Shown here: piece after piece, positions 36,105-43,813 of the stretch
Layout of the letters: every line of letters begins with the position of its first letter
How positions within the stretch are numbered: the stretch's first letter is position 1
NCBI GenBank assembly: GCA_900102235.1
Contig: FMVL01000004.1
Location: forward strand, 1-56,441
Length of the DNA: 56,441 nucleotides
Direction: 5' to 3'
Source: Lachnospiraceae bacterium XBB2008
GTDB lineage: Bacteria; Bacillota; Clostridia; Lachnospirales; Lachnospiraceae
Made by a program: the position numbers and the translations under genes
Notes under the pieces: model-generated
Database searches by the model: none
Seen by the model: only the letters and a program-made list of their open reading frames with translations
Told to the model about the DNA's origin: nothing

Positions 36105-36184
36105 TATTTTTCTGTAGTCGCCGGACCGTCGCCGTCTGCATCCGCAGCATCACCGGCATTTTCATCCGCCGGCCCATCACCGTC
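36104..36184 (-). other. Ghost extension of the DUF1385 reading frame after an in-frame TAA
   Basis: Directly after the TAA at 36187-36185 the same frame continues for 26 sense codons (DGDGPADENAGDAADADGDG...ATTEK) in the same acidic repeat style and ends in a TAA that overlaps the prmC ATG as TAATG. This looks like the former 3' end of the DUF1385 gene, cut by one nonsense change (GAA or AAA to TAA is one base). Confidence 0.75.
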
Positions 36185-37327
36185 TTAATCCGCAGCGTCG
36201 CCGGCATCTTCACCCTTCGAACCGTCGCTGTCTTCATCAGCGATACCATCAGCATCTTCAAACGTCAGAGCATCGGCTTCCTTATCCAAAACGACATCTG
36301 CATCTTCATCCATCAGACCGTCGCCGTCTTTATCCACGATACCGTCATCATCTTCGTCCATCAGGCCGTCGCCGTCTTCATCCTTGATCGGGCCGTCATC
36401 CTCGCCCGTATAATCATATCCGAACTCCTCGAGCAGGAATTCTCTCCAGTCAAATACCGCTTCAACGGCCGAAATGGCAACTTCTGCCATGCTCTCATCG
36501 GGTTCTCTGGTCGTAAGTCTCTGAAGAAGCATTCCCGGAGCGGAAATGATGTAAGTGATCGGATTGTCGTATTTTCCGGCAAACCTGAGAAGCTCATAGG
36601 AAATTCCCGCGATAACCGGAATAAGTGCGATCCTGATCACAATCTTTAAGAACATGTTATCGACTCTGATGAAAAAGAATACGATAATGCTGACCAGCAC
36701 CACAAAAAGAAGGAAGCTCGTTCCGCATCTCCTGTGCATGCGTGAACTGCGCATAACATTATGGACAGTGAGCGGCCGGCCGCGTTCTATGCAGTTGATG
36801 CATTTATGCTCCGCGCCGTGATACATATACACACGGCGGATGTCTTTCATAAGTGAGATCGCAACTATATAGATAAGGAATATGGCAAGTCTGATCGCAC
36901 CTTCGATTATCGCGATCAGTGAATCGTTTCTGATCCTGTCGGCCACGAAACCGGTAAGATATACAGGCAGGACCATGAACAGTCCCACGGCCAGAACTAC
37001 CGATATGATCCCGACGATAGTGGTCATGAACTTATCGTTCTTACCCGGAGTCTCGCCCTCTTCCTCGGCATATATATCTGCGGAAAAGTTAAGGGACCTC
37101 ATTCCTAGAATGAGAGAATCGGCGAAGCTGAACACGCCCCTCACAAAAGGGATCTTCGAGACGTATTTCTCATAGAACCGGTTCCTGTAATTCTCGATAT
37201 CCACGGCTATGCTGCCGTCACTCTTACGGACAGCGATGGAGTAGTGCTCCTTGTTCTTCATCATGATGCCCTCGAGCACCGCCTGCCCGCCAATACCGGA
37301 ATAATGCTTTTTACCCTTTTTAGACAT
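36185..37327 (-). CDS. DUF1385 membrane protein with acidic DxDGDG-repeat tail
   Basis: A 380-residue protein. Residues 1-300 are a complete DUF1385 (YqhQ-like) membrane protein: GGQAVLEGIMMKNKEHYSIAVR, several helices, and the YHGAEHKCINCIE and RCGTSFLL motifs. Residues 310-380 are an added Asp/Glu/Gly tail of the form DEDGDGLMDEDDDGIVDKDGDG, resembling calcium-binding thrombospondin type 3 or EF-hand-like loops. The tail is probably shortened by a recent stop. AAGGTAGGT precedes the ATG. The gene lies between rpmE and prmC, its usual place in Clostridia. The function of the family is unknown. Confidence 0.88.
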   Translation of the reverse strand: MSKKGKKHYSGIGGQAVLEGIMMKNKEHYSIAVRKSDGSIAVDIENYRNRFYEKYVSKIPFVRGVFSFADSLILGMRSLNFSADIYAEEEGETPGKNDKFMTTIVGIISVVLAVGLFMVLPVYLTGFVADRIRNDSLIAIIEGAIRLAIFLIYIVAISLMKDIRRVYMYHGAEHKCINCIERGRPLTVHNVMRSSRMHRRCGTSFLLFVVLVSIIVFFFIRVDNMFLKIVIRIALIPVIAGISYELLRFAGKYDNPITYIISAPGMLLQRLTTREPDESMAEVAISAVEAVFDWREFLLEEFGYDYTGEDDGPIKDEDGDGLMDEDDDGIVDKDGDGLMDEDADVVLDKEADALTFEDADGIADEDSDGSKGEDAGDAAD

Positions 37328-37343
37328 ATCGACCTACCTTATT

Positions 37344-37378
37344 GAAAAAAAGGGCCGGGGTGTGTACCCCAACCCTTT
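37344..37378 (-). terminator. Terminator behind rpmE
   Basis: AGGGTTGGGGT-ACAC-ACCCCGGCCCT on the minus strand followed by seven T, 18 bases past the rpmE stop and 17 before the DUF1385 ATG. A strong stem in this place would separate rpmE from DUF1385 and prmC at least partly. Confidence 0.85.
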
Positions 37379-37395
37379 CCGTGATCCTTAAAATC

Positions 37396-37602
37396 TTATT
37401 CGGCACCCATACCGTACTTCTTGTTGAACTTATCGATACGGCCTCTTGCCTGTGCAGCTTTCTGCTGTCCTGTGTAGAATGAATGGCACTTGGAGCAAAC
37501 CTCCACGTGTATGCTTTCTTTGGTTGAACCGGTAACAAAAGTGTTGCCGCAGTTGCAGGTCACTGTTGCCTGATAGTATGTAGGATGTATACCTTCCTTC
37601 AT
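37396..37602 (-). CDS. rpmE: 50S ribosomal protein L31
   Basis: A 68-residue zinc-containing (C+) L31: [22 protein letters not shown] with CxC and CSKC as the four zinc ligands, then the basic [12 protein letters not shown] end. ATG 37602 with AGGAGG upstream is right; an open frame to 37653 is not. The C+ form binds zinc; many bacteria exchange it for a C- paralogue in zinc shortage. A zinc-type efflux operon lies just upstream on the other strand. Confidence 0.97.
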   Translation of the reverse strand: MKEGIHPTYYQATVTCNCGNTFVTGSTKESIHVEVCSKCHSFYTGQQKAAQARGRIDKFNKKYGMGAE

Positions 37603-37703
37603 TTCTCCTCCTAACCGTTCCAAAAGGAACACCTTCGAATATAAGTTGCACACCCTTACGGGTTTATCATTCTCATCCCATGCTGCCTCGCGACAGCTTT
37701 ATG

Positions 37704-37732
37704 ATTATATCACGCGTTTTCGGGCCGTGCAA
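37704..37732 (-). promoter_or_regulatory. Sigma-A promoter of rpmE
   Basis: Minus strand TTGCAC, 17 bases, TATAAT with TGA extended -10. Start near 37697, leader of about 95 bases. An excellent match. Confidence 0.85.
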
Positions 37733-37838
37733 GTACTAAATTATCGGATTTTGTGATATCCGGACAAACGGTCCTTCGTGATATCTTCAATAACGGGTCT
37801 GCCGATATCTTTACTGCATATCGGGTATATGATATATA

Positions 37839-37866
37839 TTAAGTATCGGCAGGCTTTTTCCGATAT
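37839..37866 (+). promoter_or_regulatory. Sigma-D (flagellar) type promoter
   Basis: TTAA, 16 bases, TCCGATAT matches the B. subtilis sigma-D consensus TAAA-N15-GCCGATAT in 3 of 4 and 7 of 8 positions, 88 bases before the ATG of the FliD-tail-like protein. A second perfect GCCGATAT at 37801-37808 lacks a -35. The 37733-37838 stretch has other GATATC-rich repeats but no gene. Confidence 0.65.
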
Positions 37867-37954
37867 ATATAACGGATAGTATCACCACATATCCGACCGA
37901 GCGGCACGGAAGCCGCGATCTACTCTGTACACGGATGTAAAGGAGGTAAGCATT

Positions 37955-38698
37955 ATGGGCATTTCGATCCAATCCAGGAACGACTATTCATATCTGTTTA
38001 ACAGCATGAATACGAATTCCGGCAACAGTCTTTCAAGCATGAACTGGCTGTCGGATTATAATTCGATCAAGAGCGGGTCTTACGGCAAACTGATGAAAGC
38101 TTATTATTCATCTGCTGCCGAAGAGAGTTCTTCTTCCAAGAGCGCGTCTAAGACAGATTCCACCTCAATCCTGTCTAAACTGACCGATCACAAAGTTCCG
38201 GCGACCACAGCTTCGGACGAAGCCAAAGCATTTAATAAGGCAGCAACATCAGCAGATGCGCTGCAAAGTTCCATCAAGGATCTCTCATCCCTTAAGGATG
38301 ATGCAGATAGCGACAAAATCTATGATTCACTGAGTAAATATGTAAAGAACTACAATTCCGTATTGGATACGGCGGCTGCAACTACGGACAAAGCCATCAC
38401 CAACAGGCTCACATCCATCAAGTCCGCTACCGCTTCCAATGAAAAAGCTCTCAACGGTCTGGGCATAAGCATAGACAGCGACGGCAAGCTCAGTATCAAT
38501 AAAGATACCTTTAACGCAGCCGATAAGAGCGGCGTCAAGGATCTTTTCGCCGAAAGAAGGTCATACGCTTCCAATGTGAGCGTATCCGCTGCGATGATAC
38601 AATCCACCGCCAACTATGATTCAGCCAGAGAATCCACATATACCGCAACCGGAACTTATTCCGCAGTTACGGGTTCCCTTTGGGATTCGACCACATGA
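37955..38698 (+). CDS. Flagellar cap (FliD) C-terminus-like protein
   Basis: A 247-residue Ser/Ala/Asn-rich protein without signal peptide or membrane helix. The stretch YVKNYNSVLDTA...LNGLGISIDSDGKLSINKDTFNAA...VKDLF follows the FliD C-terminal domain pattern (hook-associated cap). The N-terminal FliD half is missing; instead there is MGISIQSRNDYSYLFNSM and a NWLSDYNSIKSGSYGKLMKAYY stretch. A perfect AAGGAGGT lies before the ATG, and a sigma-D promoter and a strong terminator frame it as a one-gene unit. I infer a motility-linked exported or filament-associated protein. Confidence 0.72.
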   Translation: MGISIQSRNDYSYLFNSMNTNSGNSLSSMNWLSDYNSIKSGSYGKLMKAYYSSAAEESSSSKSASKTDSTSILSKLTDHKVPATTASDEAKAFNKAATSADALQSSIKDLSSLKDDADSDKIYDSLSKYVKNYNSVLDTAAATTDKAITNRLTSIKSATASNEKALNGLGISIDSDGKLSINKDTFNAADKSGVKDLFAERRSYASNVSVSAAMIQSTANYDSARESTYTATGTYSAVTGSLWDSTT

Positions 38699-38732
38699 TG
38701 GGAGCATTCCGACATCCGTGATACAGATTACG

Positions 38733-38768
38733 AGCCCGGGTTTCATATAAGAAACCCGGGCTTTTCTC
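38733..38768 (+). terminator. Terminator of the FliD-tail-like gene
   Basis: AGCCCGGGTTTC-ATATAA-GAAACCCGGGCT is a perfect 12-pair stem followed by TTTCTC on plus. Confidence 0.95.
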
Positions 38769-38831
38769 ACGCCTTCAGCCTTCGTGTCTGCTCCCTGCTA
38801 TCTGAATAGTCTTCTTTTTTTAAATTTTTTA

Positions 38832-38860
38832 TTGACACCGCTGTATCGCGGTGGTAAATT
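38832..38860 (+). promoter_or_regulatory. Promoter of the metal efflux operon, with dyad in the spacer
   Basis: TTGACA, 17 bases, TAAATT with TGG extended -10. The spacer carries a perfect dyad CACCGC-TGTATC-GCGGTG (38836-38853). Confidence 0.85.
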
Positions 38861-38868
38861 ATGATTAT

Positions 38869-38890
38869 CATATGAATAGTTGTTCATATG
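38869..38890 (+). promoter_or_regulatory. Operator of the ArsR/SmtB-type repressor
   Basis: CATATGAA-TAGTTG-TTCATATG is a perfect dyad just downstream of the -10, matching the ATATGAA...TTCATAT core of known SmtB/ZiaR-type 12-2-12 sites. The repressor coded at the operon end (41163-41456) is the obvious ligand. Confidence 0.8.
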
Positions 38891-38953
38891 TCGAAACGAT
38901 AATTTATGACAACACCGGAAAAGTGTTCAATAAGATACCTGAGGAGGGGCAAG

Positions 38954-39172
38954 ATGAAAAAGAGTTACAAGATCGATGTGGATTGTGCAGTATGTGCCGA
39001 CAAGATGGAGCAGGCAGCCAAAAAAACAGCCGGCGTGAAGGATGCAGTGGTAAACTTCATGGCTCTTAAGATGAATGTTGAGTTCGAGGACGGTGCGGAT
39101 GCAGGGAACGTCATGCAGGAAGTACTCAAGAACTGCAAGAAGGTCGAAGACGACTGCGAGATCTATCTGTAA
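38954..39172 (+). CDS. Heavy-metal-associated (HMA) domain protein
   Basis: A 72-residue ferredoxin-like metallochaperone domain. DCAVCADKME supplies the CxxC metal site, here without the common GM before it. It replaces the N-terminal HMA domain missing from the ATPase coded next. GAGGAGG lies 8 bases before the ATG. It probably hands metal to the ATPase 51 bases downstream. Confidence 0.9.
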   Translation: MKKSYKIDVDCAVCADKMEQAAKKTAGVKDAVVNFMALKMNVEFEDGADAGNVMQEVLKNCKKVEDDCEIYL

Positions 39173-39223
39173 CAACAGGCAGGTTACGGATCTTTCTGTA
39201 ACAGCCAACGAGGTATATGAAAA

Positions 39224-41173
39224 ATGACTGCTAAACAACGTAAAGTCCTGATCCGAATAATCATTTGCGCGATAGCACTCGCGGTTCTGTTCTTTATCCC
39301 GTTCGGAGAAAGTACTGTCGGACAGATCATAAAATTCGTACTGTATCTGGCCGTATATCTCCTTATCGGTTATGACATCCTGAAAAAGGCGTTCAAGGGA
39401 ATCAGAAACCGTCAGGTCTTCGATGAAAACTTCCTGATGGCGATCGCGACGATCGGAGCATTCGCTCTTGCCATCTATTCGAAAAGCGGTGACTACGTTG
39501 AAGCGATAGCGGTCATGCTCTTCTATCAGATAGGAGAATTGTTTCAGAGCTATGCCGTGGGCAGGAGCAGAAGGAGCATCTCCGAGCTCATGGACATCCG
39601 TCCCGACGAAGCATTCATTGAGCAGGACGGTGAACTCGTATCCGTTGATCCGGACGATGTACCCACAGGCTCCGTCATAGTGGTCAGGGTCGGCGATAAG
39701 ATCCCGATCGACGGCCGGATCATATCCGGAAGCACCACATTGAATACCTGTGCGCTCACAGGCGAGAGCATGCCCCGGGAAGCAGGCCCCGGAGATGAAG
39801 TCATCAGCGGATGCATTAATTTGACTTCACTGGTCAAGATCGAAACAACAAAGGAATTCGGCGAGTCTACGGTATCGAAAATACTGGAACTCGTTGAAAA
39901 CTCGAGTTCAAACAAATCCAGATCCGAGAACTTCATAAGCAGGTTCGCAAGAATATACACCCCCGTTGTATGTATAGTCGCTCTTGTTCTCGCGATCATC
40001 CCTCCGATCGTAAACGGGCTGATCCTGCATGCGGGATACAACTTCGATACATGGATATACAGGGCATTGACTTTCCTGGTCATCAGTTGTCCCTGTGCTC
40101 TAGTAATAAGCATTCCTCTTACATTTTTTGCAGGAATAGGGGGAGCTTCACGCGCCGGAGTACTGGTCAAGGGCTCCAATTACCTCGAGGCGCTTTCCAA
40201 AGTCGACAGTATAGTCATGGATAAGACCGGAACCCTCACCAAAGGAAGCTTTACTGTCACGAAGATAGAAAGTCCGGTAATGGACAGGAATGAATTCTTA
40301 AGGCTGGCGGCCATAAGCGAGTGGACTTCCACTCATCCGATCGCGATATGCCTTCGTGAAGCTTATGCGGAAGCCGTTGGTCAAAATACGGCCGGATCTT
40401 CGGGCACTTCACCGGATAACGCCGACACACTCCAGGGCGCCGATGATATAACCGAGATAGGTGGCTTCGGCGTGATGGCACGCGCCGAGGGCAAAGAGAT
40501 CCTTCTGGGTAATAAGAAACTCATGGAAAAATATGCGATCCCCTACACGGAAGCAGAAACCGCAGGCTCGCAGATCCATATGGCTGTCGACGGAAACTAT
40601 GCAGGTTATGCGATAGTCGAGGATGTTTTAAAGGACACCTCTGCTTTAGCGGTAAATGAACTCAGAAAGCTTCGCATCAATGATATAACCATACTGACCG
40701 GCGATTCCGACCGTGCTGCCGATATCATCGCAAAAGAACTGGGCATAAGTGATGTTCACTCGCAGCTTTTGCCTGAAGATAAAGTAAGAAAAGTTGAGGA
40801 ACTCATTGAAAAAGATGATCACGGTACTCTTGCTTTTGTAGGGGACGGAATAAACGACGCGCCCGTCCTGTCGAGAGCCGATGTCGGCATCGCGATGGGT
40901 GCGCTCGGATCGGATGCGGCCATAGAAGCCGCCGACATAGTCCTCATGGATGACGATCCGCTCGGAATATGCCGTGCGATCCGCATATCACGCAAATGCA
41001 TGCGCATAGTTTACGAAAACATCTGGTTTGCACTCGGAGTCAAGCTGATCTGCCTGATACTGGGCGCCGTGGGTATCGCAAACATGTGGCTTGCCATTTT
41101 TGCCGATGTTGGTGTTATGATAATAGCAGTACTAAATGCTATCAGGGCATACAGGGGGAAATATGAACGATAA
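39224..41173 (+). CDS. P1B-type heavy-metal translocating ATPase (Zn/Cd type)
   Basis: A 649-residue membrane pump. SCPCAL gives the CPC transport site, MDKTGTLTKG the phosphorylated Asp, TGES the actuator loop, GDGINDAP the hinge, and STHPIA the HP motif of P1B ATPases. The last helix region (GVKLICLILGAVGIANMWLAIFADVGVMIIAVLNAIR) with the Lys and Asp typical of the ZntA/CadA subgroup points to Zn2+, Cd2+ or Pb2+. It has no fused HMA domain. It overlaps the repressor by 11 bases. Confidence 0.93.
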   Translation: MTAKQRKVLIRIIICAIALAVLFFIPFGESTVGQIIKFVLYLAVYLLIGYDILKKAFKGIRNRQVFDENFLMAIATIGAFALAIYSKSGDYVEAIAVMLFYQIGELFQSYAVGRSRRSISELMDIRPDEAFIEQDGELVSVDPDDVPTGSVIVVRVGDKIPIDGRIISGSTTLNTCALTGESMPREAGPGDEVISGCINLTSLVKIETTKEFGESTVSKILELVENSSSNKSRSENFISRFARIYTPVVCIVALVLAIIPPIVNGLILHAGYNFDTWIYRALTFLVISCPCALVISIPLTFFAGIGGASRAGVLVKGSNYLEALSKVDSIVMDKTGTLTKGSFTVTKIESPVMDRNEFLRLAAISEWTSTHPIAICLREAYAEAVGQNTAGSSGTSPDNADTLQGADDITEIGGFGVMARAEGKEILLGNKKLMEKYAIPYTEAETAGSQIHMAVDGNYAGYAIVEDVLKDTSALAVNELRKLRINDITILTGDSDRAADIIAKELGISDVHSQLLPEDKVRKVEELIEKDDHGTLAFVGDGINDAPVLSRADVGIAMGALGSDAAIEAADIVLMDDDPLGICRAIRISRKCMRIVYENIWFALGVKLICLILGAVGIANMWLAIFADVGVMIIAVLNAIRAYRGKYER

Positions 41174-41456
41174 TCCAAAAACTGCCGATGAACTGGCCGA
41201 ACTGTTCAAGGTCTTCGGAGATCCCACAAGACTCCGTGTACTAAGTGTACTTATCGACGGCGAACTCTGCGTTCAGGATATCGCGGACAGCCTGGACATG
41301 ACACAATCGGCCATATCGCATCAGCTGAAGATATTAAAAAACTCCCATCTGGTCAAAAGCCGGAGGGAGGGTAAGCAGATAATGTATGCCCTTGACGATG
41401 ACCATGTAAGAACGATCATCGCCATGGGCATGGAACATATCGAAGAAGATCACTGA
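41163..41456 (+). CDS. ArsR/SmtB family metal-sensing repressor
   Basis: A 97-residue winged-helix repressor. DPTRLRVLSVL and MTQSAISHQLKILKNSHLVKSRREGKQIMYAL are the DNA-binding region. The last helix reads DDHVRTIIAMGMEHIEE, an exact D-x-H-x10-H-x-x-E alpha5 zinc site as in SmtB/CzrA. The alpha3 site is reduced to ELCVQD (one Cys instead of CxC), so zinc rather than Cd/Pb sensing is likely. ATG 41163 with GGGGGAAAT; the frame open to 41136 lies inside the ATPase. The stop is 6 bases from the convergent rho stop. Confidence 0.9.
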   Translation: MNDNPKTADELAELFKVFGDPTRLRVLSVLIDGELCVQDIADSLDMTQSAISHQLKILKNSHLVKSRREGKQIMYALDDDHVRTIIAMGMEHIEEDH

Positions 41457-41462
41457 AGTTTC

Positions 41463-42872
41463 TTAAAATATTCTTCTTTTGATCACCATCTGAACAAACT
41501 CGGAGTTGGAGCGTGTCTTTGAGAACAGATCGAGTATCTGATCCGCTGCCTCTTCGGGTTTGAGTGCGTTAAAGGCCTTGCGAATGATATTGATGGCTTC
41601 TATCTCTTCGCCCGAAAGGAGCAGGTCCTCTCTTCTGGTACTGGACTTAGGCAGATCGATCGCAGGGAAAACACGTCTTTCCGAAAGTTTTCTGTCGAGT
41701 ACCATTTCCATGTTACCGGTACCTTTAAACTCCTCGTAAACTACGTCATCCATCTTGGATCCGGTCTCTACAAGTGCCGTCGCCAGGATCGTTAAGCTTC
41801 CGCCCTCGCGCATGTTACGTGCCGCACCGAAAAATCTCTTGGGCATATGAAGTGCCGCGGGATCGAGACCACCGGAAAGAGTTCGTCCGGAAGGAGAAAC
41901 CGTCAGGTTATATGCTCTCGCAAGTCTGGTGATGGAATCGAGCAGGATCATTACATCCTTGCCGTGCTCTACGAGACGGCGGGCTCTTTCTATTACCATC
42001 TCGGATACTCTCTTATGATGCTCGGGAAGTTCATCGAAAGTGGAATAGATGACCTCCACATTTCTTCCCGCGATAGCTTCCTTGATATCCGTTACTTCCT
42101 CGGGACGCTCGTCAATGAGCAGGATGATGAGATGGATATCGGGATTGTTATGCTTAACGCTTTTGGCCACTTCCTTAAGCAGTGTGGTCTTACCGGCCTT
42201 GGGAGGCGATACGATCATACCGCGCTGGCCTTTTCCCACGGGGCAGATCAGATCCATGATCCTCATGGATGAAACAACTCCAGGATATTCAAGTTTGATA
42301 CGCTCGTCCGGGAAAACGGGAGTCAGATCCTCAAAGTTGGGACGTTTCATCGCAACCTCGGGAGCCAGTCCGTTGATCGACTTTAAGTAAAGAAGTGCCG
42401 AGAATTTCTCATTTCCGGTCTTTGCCTTGGTATGGCCTTCAAGAATATCACCTGTTTTTAAACCGAATCTTCTGATCTGAGCGGGTGCAACATACACGTC
42501 ATTTTCACCCGGCAGATAATTCTCGCATCTGATGAAACCGAAACCGTCGGGCATTACTTCCAGGATTCCGTGTGCCTTCACACCACCCTGTGCTTCGGGA
42601 CTTTCCGGATTGAACTCATCCGACGATCCTTCGCCTGACTCTGACTGCGCGGGTTCATCTTTTGCCGCGGGAGCGGGCTGAGGCGGAGCCTGTTTACGTC
42701 CTACGGAGTCGGGACGCGTATCCTCGGAAAGATCTGCCTCCGCATGATCTTTTTCAAGCATCACCTCGATGATGTCTTCCTTCTTGGCGCCGGCAGGGAT
42801 CTTGATTTCCCTTGTCTTAGCCAGTGCCCTTAAGTCAGCCAGTTTCAGCGACTCATATTGTTCTCTGGTCAT
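41463..42872 (-). CDS. rho: Transcription termination factor Rho
   Basis: A 469-residue hexameric RNA helicase. The N-terminal SAP-like helical part is followed by a Pro/Ser/Glu linker (about 48-95), then the RNA-binding cold-shock-like domain ([27 protein letters not shown]), Walker [10 protein letters not shown], Walker [17 protein letters not shown] and the Q/R-loops [21 protein letters not shown]. Complete. GGGAGG precedes the ATG. Confidence 0.97.
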   Translation of the reverse strand: MTREQYESLKLADLRALAKTREIKIPAGAKKEDIIEVMLEKDHAEADLSEDTRPDSVGRKQAPPQPAPAAKDEPAQSESGEGSSDEFNPESPEAQGGVKAHGILEVMPDGFGFIRCENYLPGENDVYVAPAQIRRFGLKTGDILEGHTKAKTGNEKFSALLYLKSINGLAPEVAMKRPNFEDLTPVFPDERIKLEYPGVVSSMRIMDLICPVGKGQRGMIVSPPKAGKTTLLKEVAKSVKHNNPDIHLIILLIDERPEEVTDIKEAIAGRNVEVIYSTFDELPEHHKRVSEMVIERARRLVEHGKDVMILLDSITRLARAYNLTVSPSGRTLSGGLDPAALHMPKRFFGAARNMREGGSLTILATALVETGSKMDDVVYEEFKGTGNMEMVLDRKLSERRVFPAIDLPKSSTRREDLLLSGEEIEAINIIRKAFNALKPEEAADQILDLFSKTRSNSEFVQMVIKRRIF

Positions 42873-42963
42873 TCATTTCCTCCCCTATACAACTATAACT
42901 GTATCTTTTCTGCCATAACTTCGCGGTTGCCATCTTAAGTTATAACCGTAAAATCATTATGAT

Positions 42964-42991
42964 ATTTTATTGTCATCAACAATCTATTCAA
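42964..42991 (-). promoter_or_regulatory. Candidate sigma-A promoter of rho
   Basis: Minus strand TTGAAT, 16 bases, TAAAAT; leader of about 85 bases. The 42992-43119 stretch upstream shows no gene; it holds a palindrome-like CGTACGCATACGTACATG patch of unknown meaning. Confidence 0.6.
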
Positions 42992-43119
42992 AAAAATCTG
43001 GGATAAGCGAACGGCGATCAGCCATTACGCGTAAGAATGGTGTACGCATACGTACATGAATTCCGATTCCATTTCTGATTATATACCAAGAATCAAAAAA
43101 TACAAACTATTTTTGAGGC

Positions 43120-43214
43120 GGATGAGCAAATATTGATCACCCTTGCATGCGACGGTGTCACGCCTTTCGGTGTGCCACTACGTACTCGCTGCGGGTGACA
43201 ATATTTGCTCATCC
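43120..43214. repeat. 95-bp inverted-repeat element behind engB
   Basis: Arms GGATGAGCAAATATTG(A)TCACCC (43120-43142) and its complement (43193-43214) match over 22 bases with one inserted base. The 50-base centre is GC-rich and has its own pairing (GGTGTCACGCC, GGTGTGCC). It lies 11 bases past the engB stop and may also end that operon. Same general build as the element at 31742-31870 but a different sequence. Confidence 0.75.
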
Positions 43215-43225
43215 TTATTCATTAT

Positions 43226-43813
43226 CTATTCCGAGATCAGTGATTCGATATATTCAACCACTTCATCTCTGCCCTGCTTGGAGAGGGCGGAGAAAGGAAA
43301 CAGGAGCGCCTCTTCGGGCATGCCGAGGGTCTTTCGGATAAGAGCAGTCTGCTTGGCAAGCTGACTGCGCTTGATCTTATCGGCTTTGGTCGCGATTATA
43401 ACGGGTTCGTATCCGCGCGAACGCACCCAGTCATACATGAGTCTGTCATTTTCCGAGGGCTCATGCCTGATATCGATGAGCAGGAACACGCTCTTTAAGA
43501 CTTTGGACTGATAAAGATAGTCCTCGATGAGCTTGCCCCATCCGGCCACGAGTTCCTTGCCTGCTTTGGCATAGCCGTAACCGGGAAGGTCCACGAGATA
43601 GAACTCGTCATTTATATTGTAATAGTTGATCGTCTGAGTCTTGCCCGGAGACTGTGAGGTTCTGGCATAGGACTTACGGTTCATGATCGCATTGATCAGC
43701 GATGACTTGCCGACATTACTCTTGCCTGCAAAAGCCACTTCGGGTTTTGCATTATGAGGGAGTTTGCTCGTAACTCCGCATACTGTCTCGAGATTGACGC
43801 TTCTAATTATCAT
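43226..43813 (-). CDS. engB: Ribosome biogenesis GTPase EngB/YsxC
   Basis: A 195-residue GTPase needed for large-subunit assembly. G1 [12 protein letters not shown]2 region [12 protein letters not shown]3 [10 protein letters not shown]4 ATKADK and G5 FSALS are all present. It overlaps the lon gene by 11 bases and ends the tig-clpP-clpX-lon-engB operon, the standard lon-engB pairing of Firmicutes. Confidence 0.95.
   Translation of the reverse strand: MIIRSVNLETVCGVTSKLPHNAKPEVAFAGKSNVGKSSLINAIMNRKSYARTSQSPGKTQTINYYNINDEFYLVDLPGYGYAKAGKELVAGWGKLIEDYLYQSKVLKSVFLLIDIRHEPSENDRLMYDWVRSRGYEPVIIATKADKIKRSQLAKQTALIRKTLGMPEEALLFPFSALSKQGRDEVVEYIESLISE

Noticed and set aside
38851-39069. 72-residue plus-strand frame starting before the HMA gene
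   Set aside because: It begins in the promoter and operator and is out of frame with the HMA protein.
41136-41162. Longer start for the ArsR repressor
   Set aside because: Nine extra codons would lie inside the ATPase end; ATG 41163 has its own ribosome site and fits family length.
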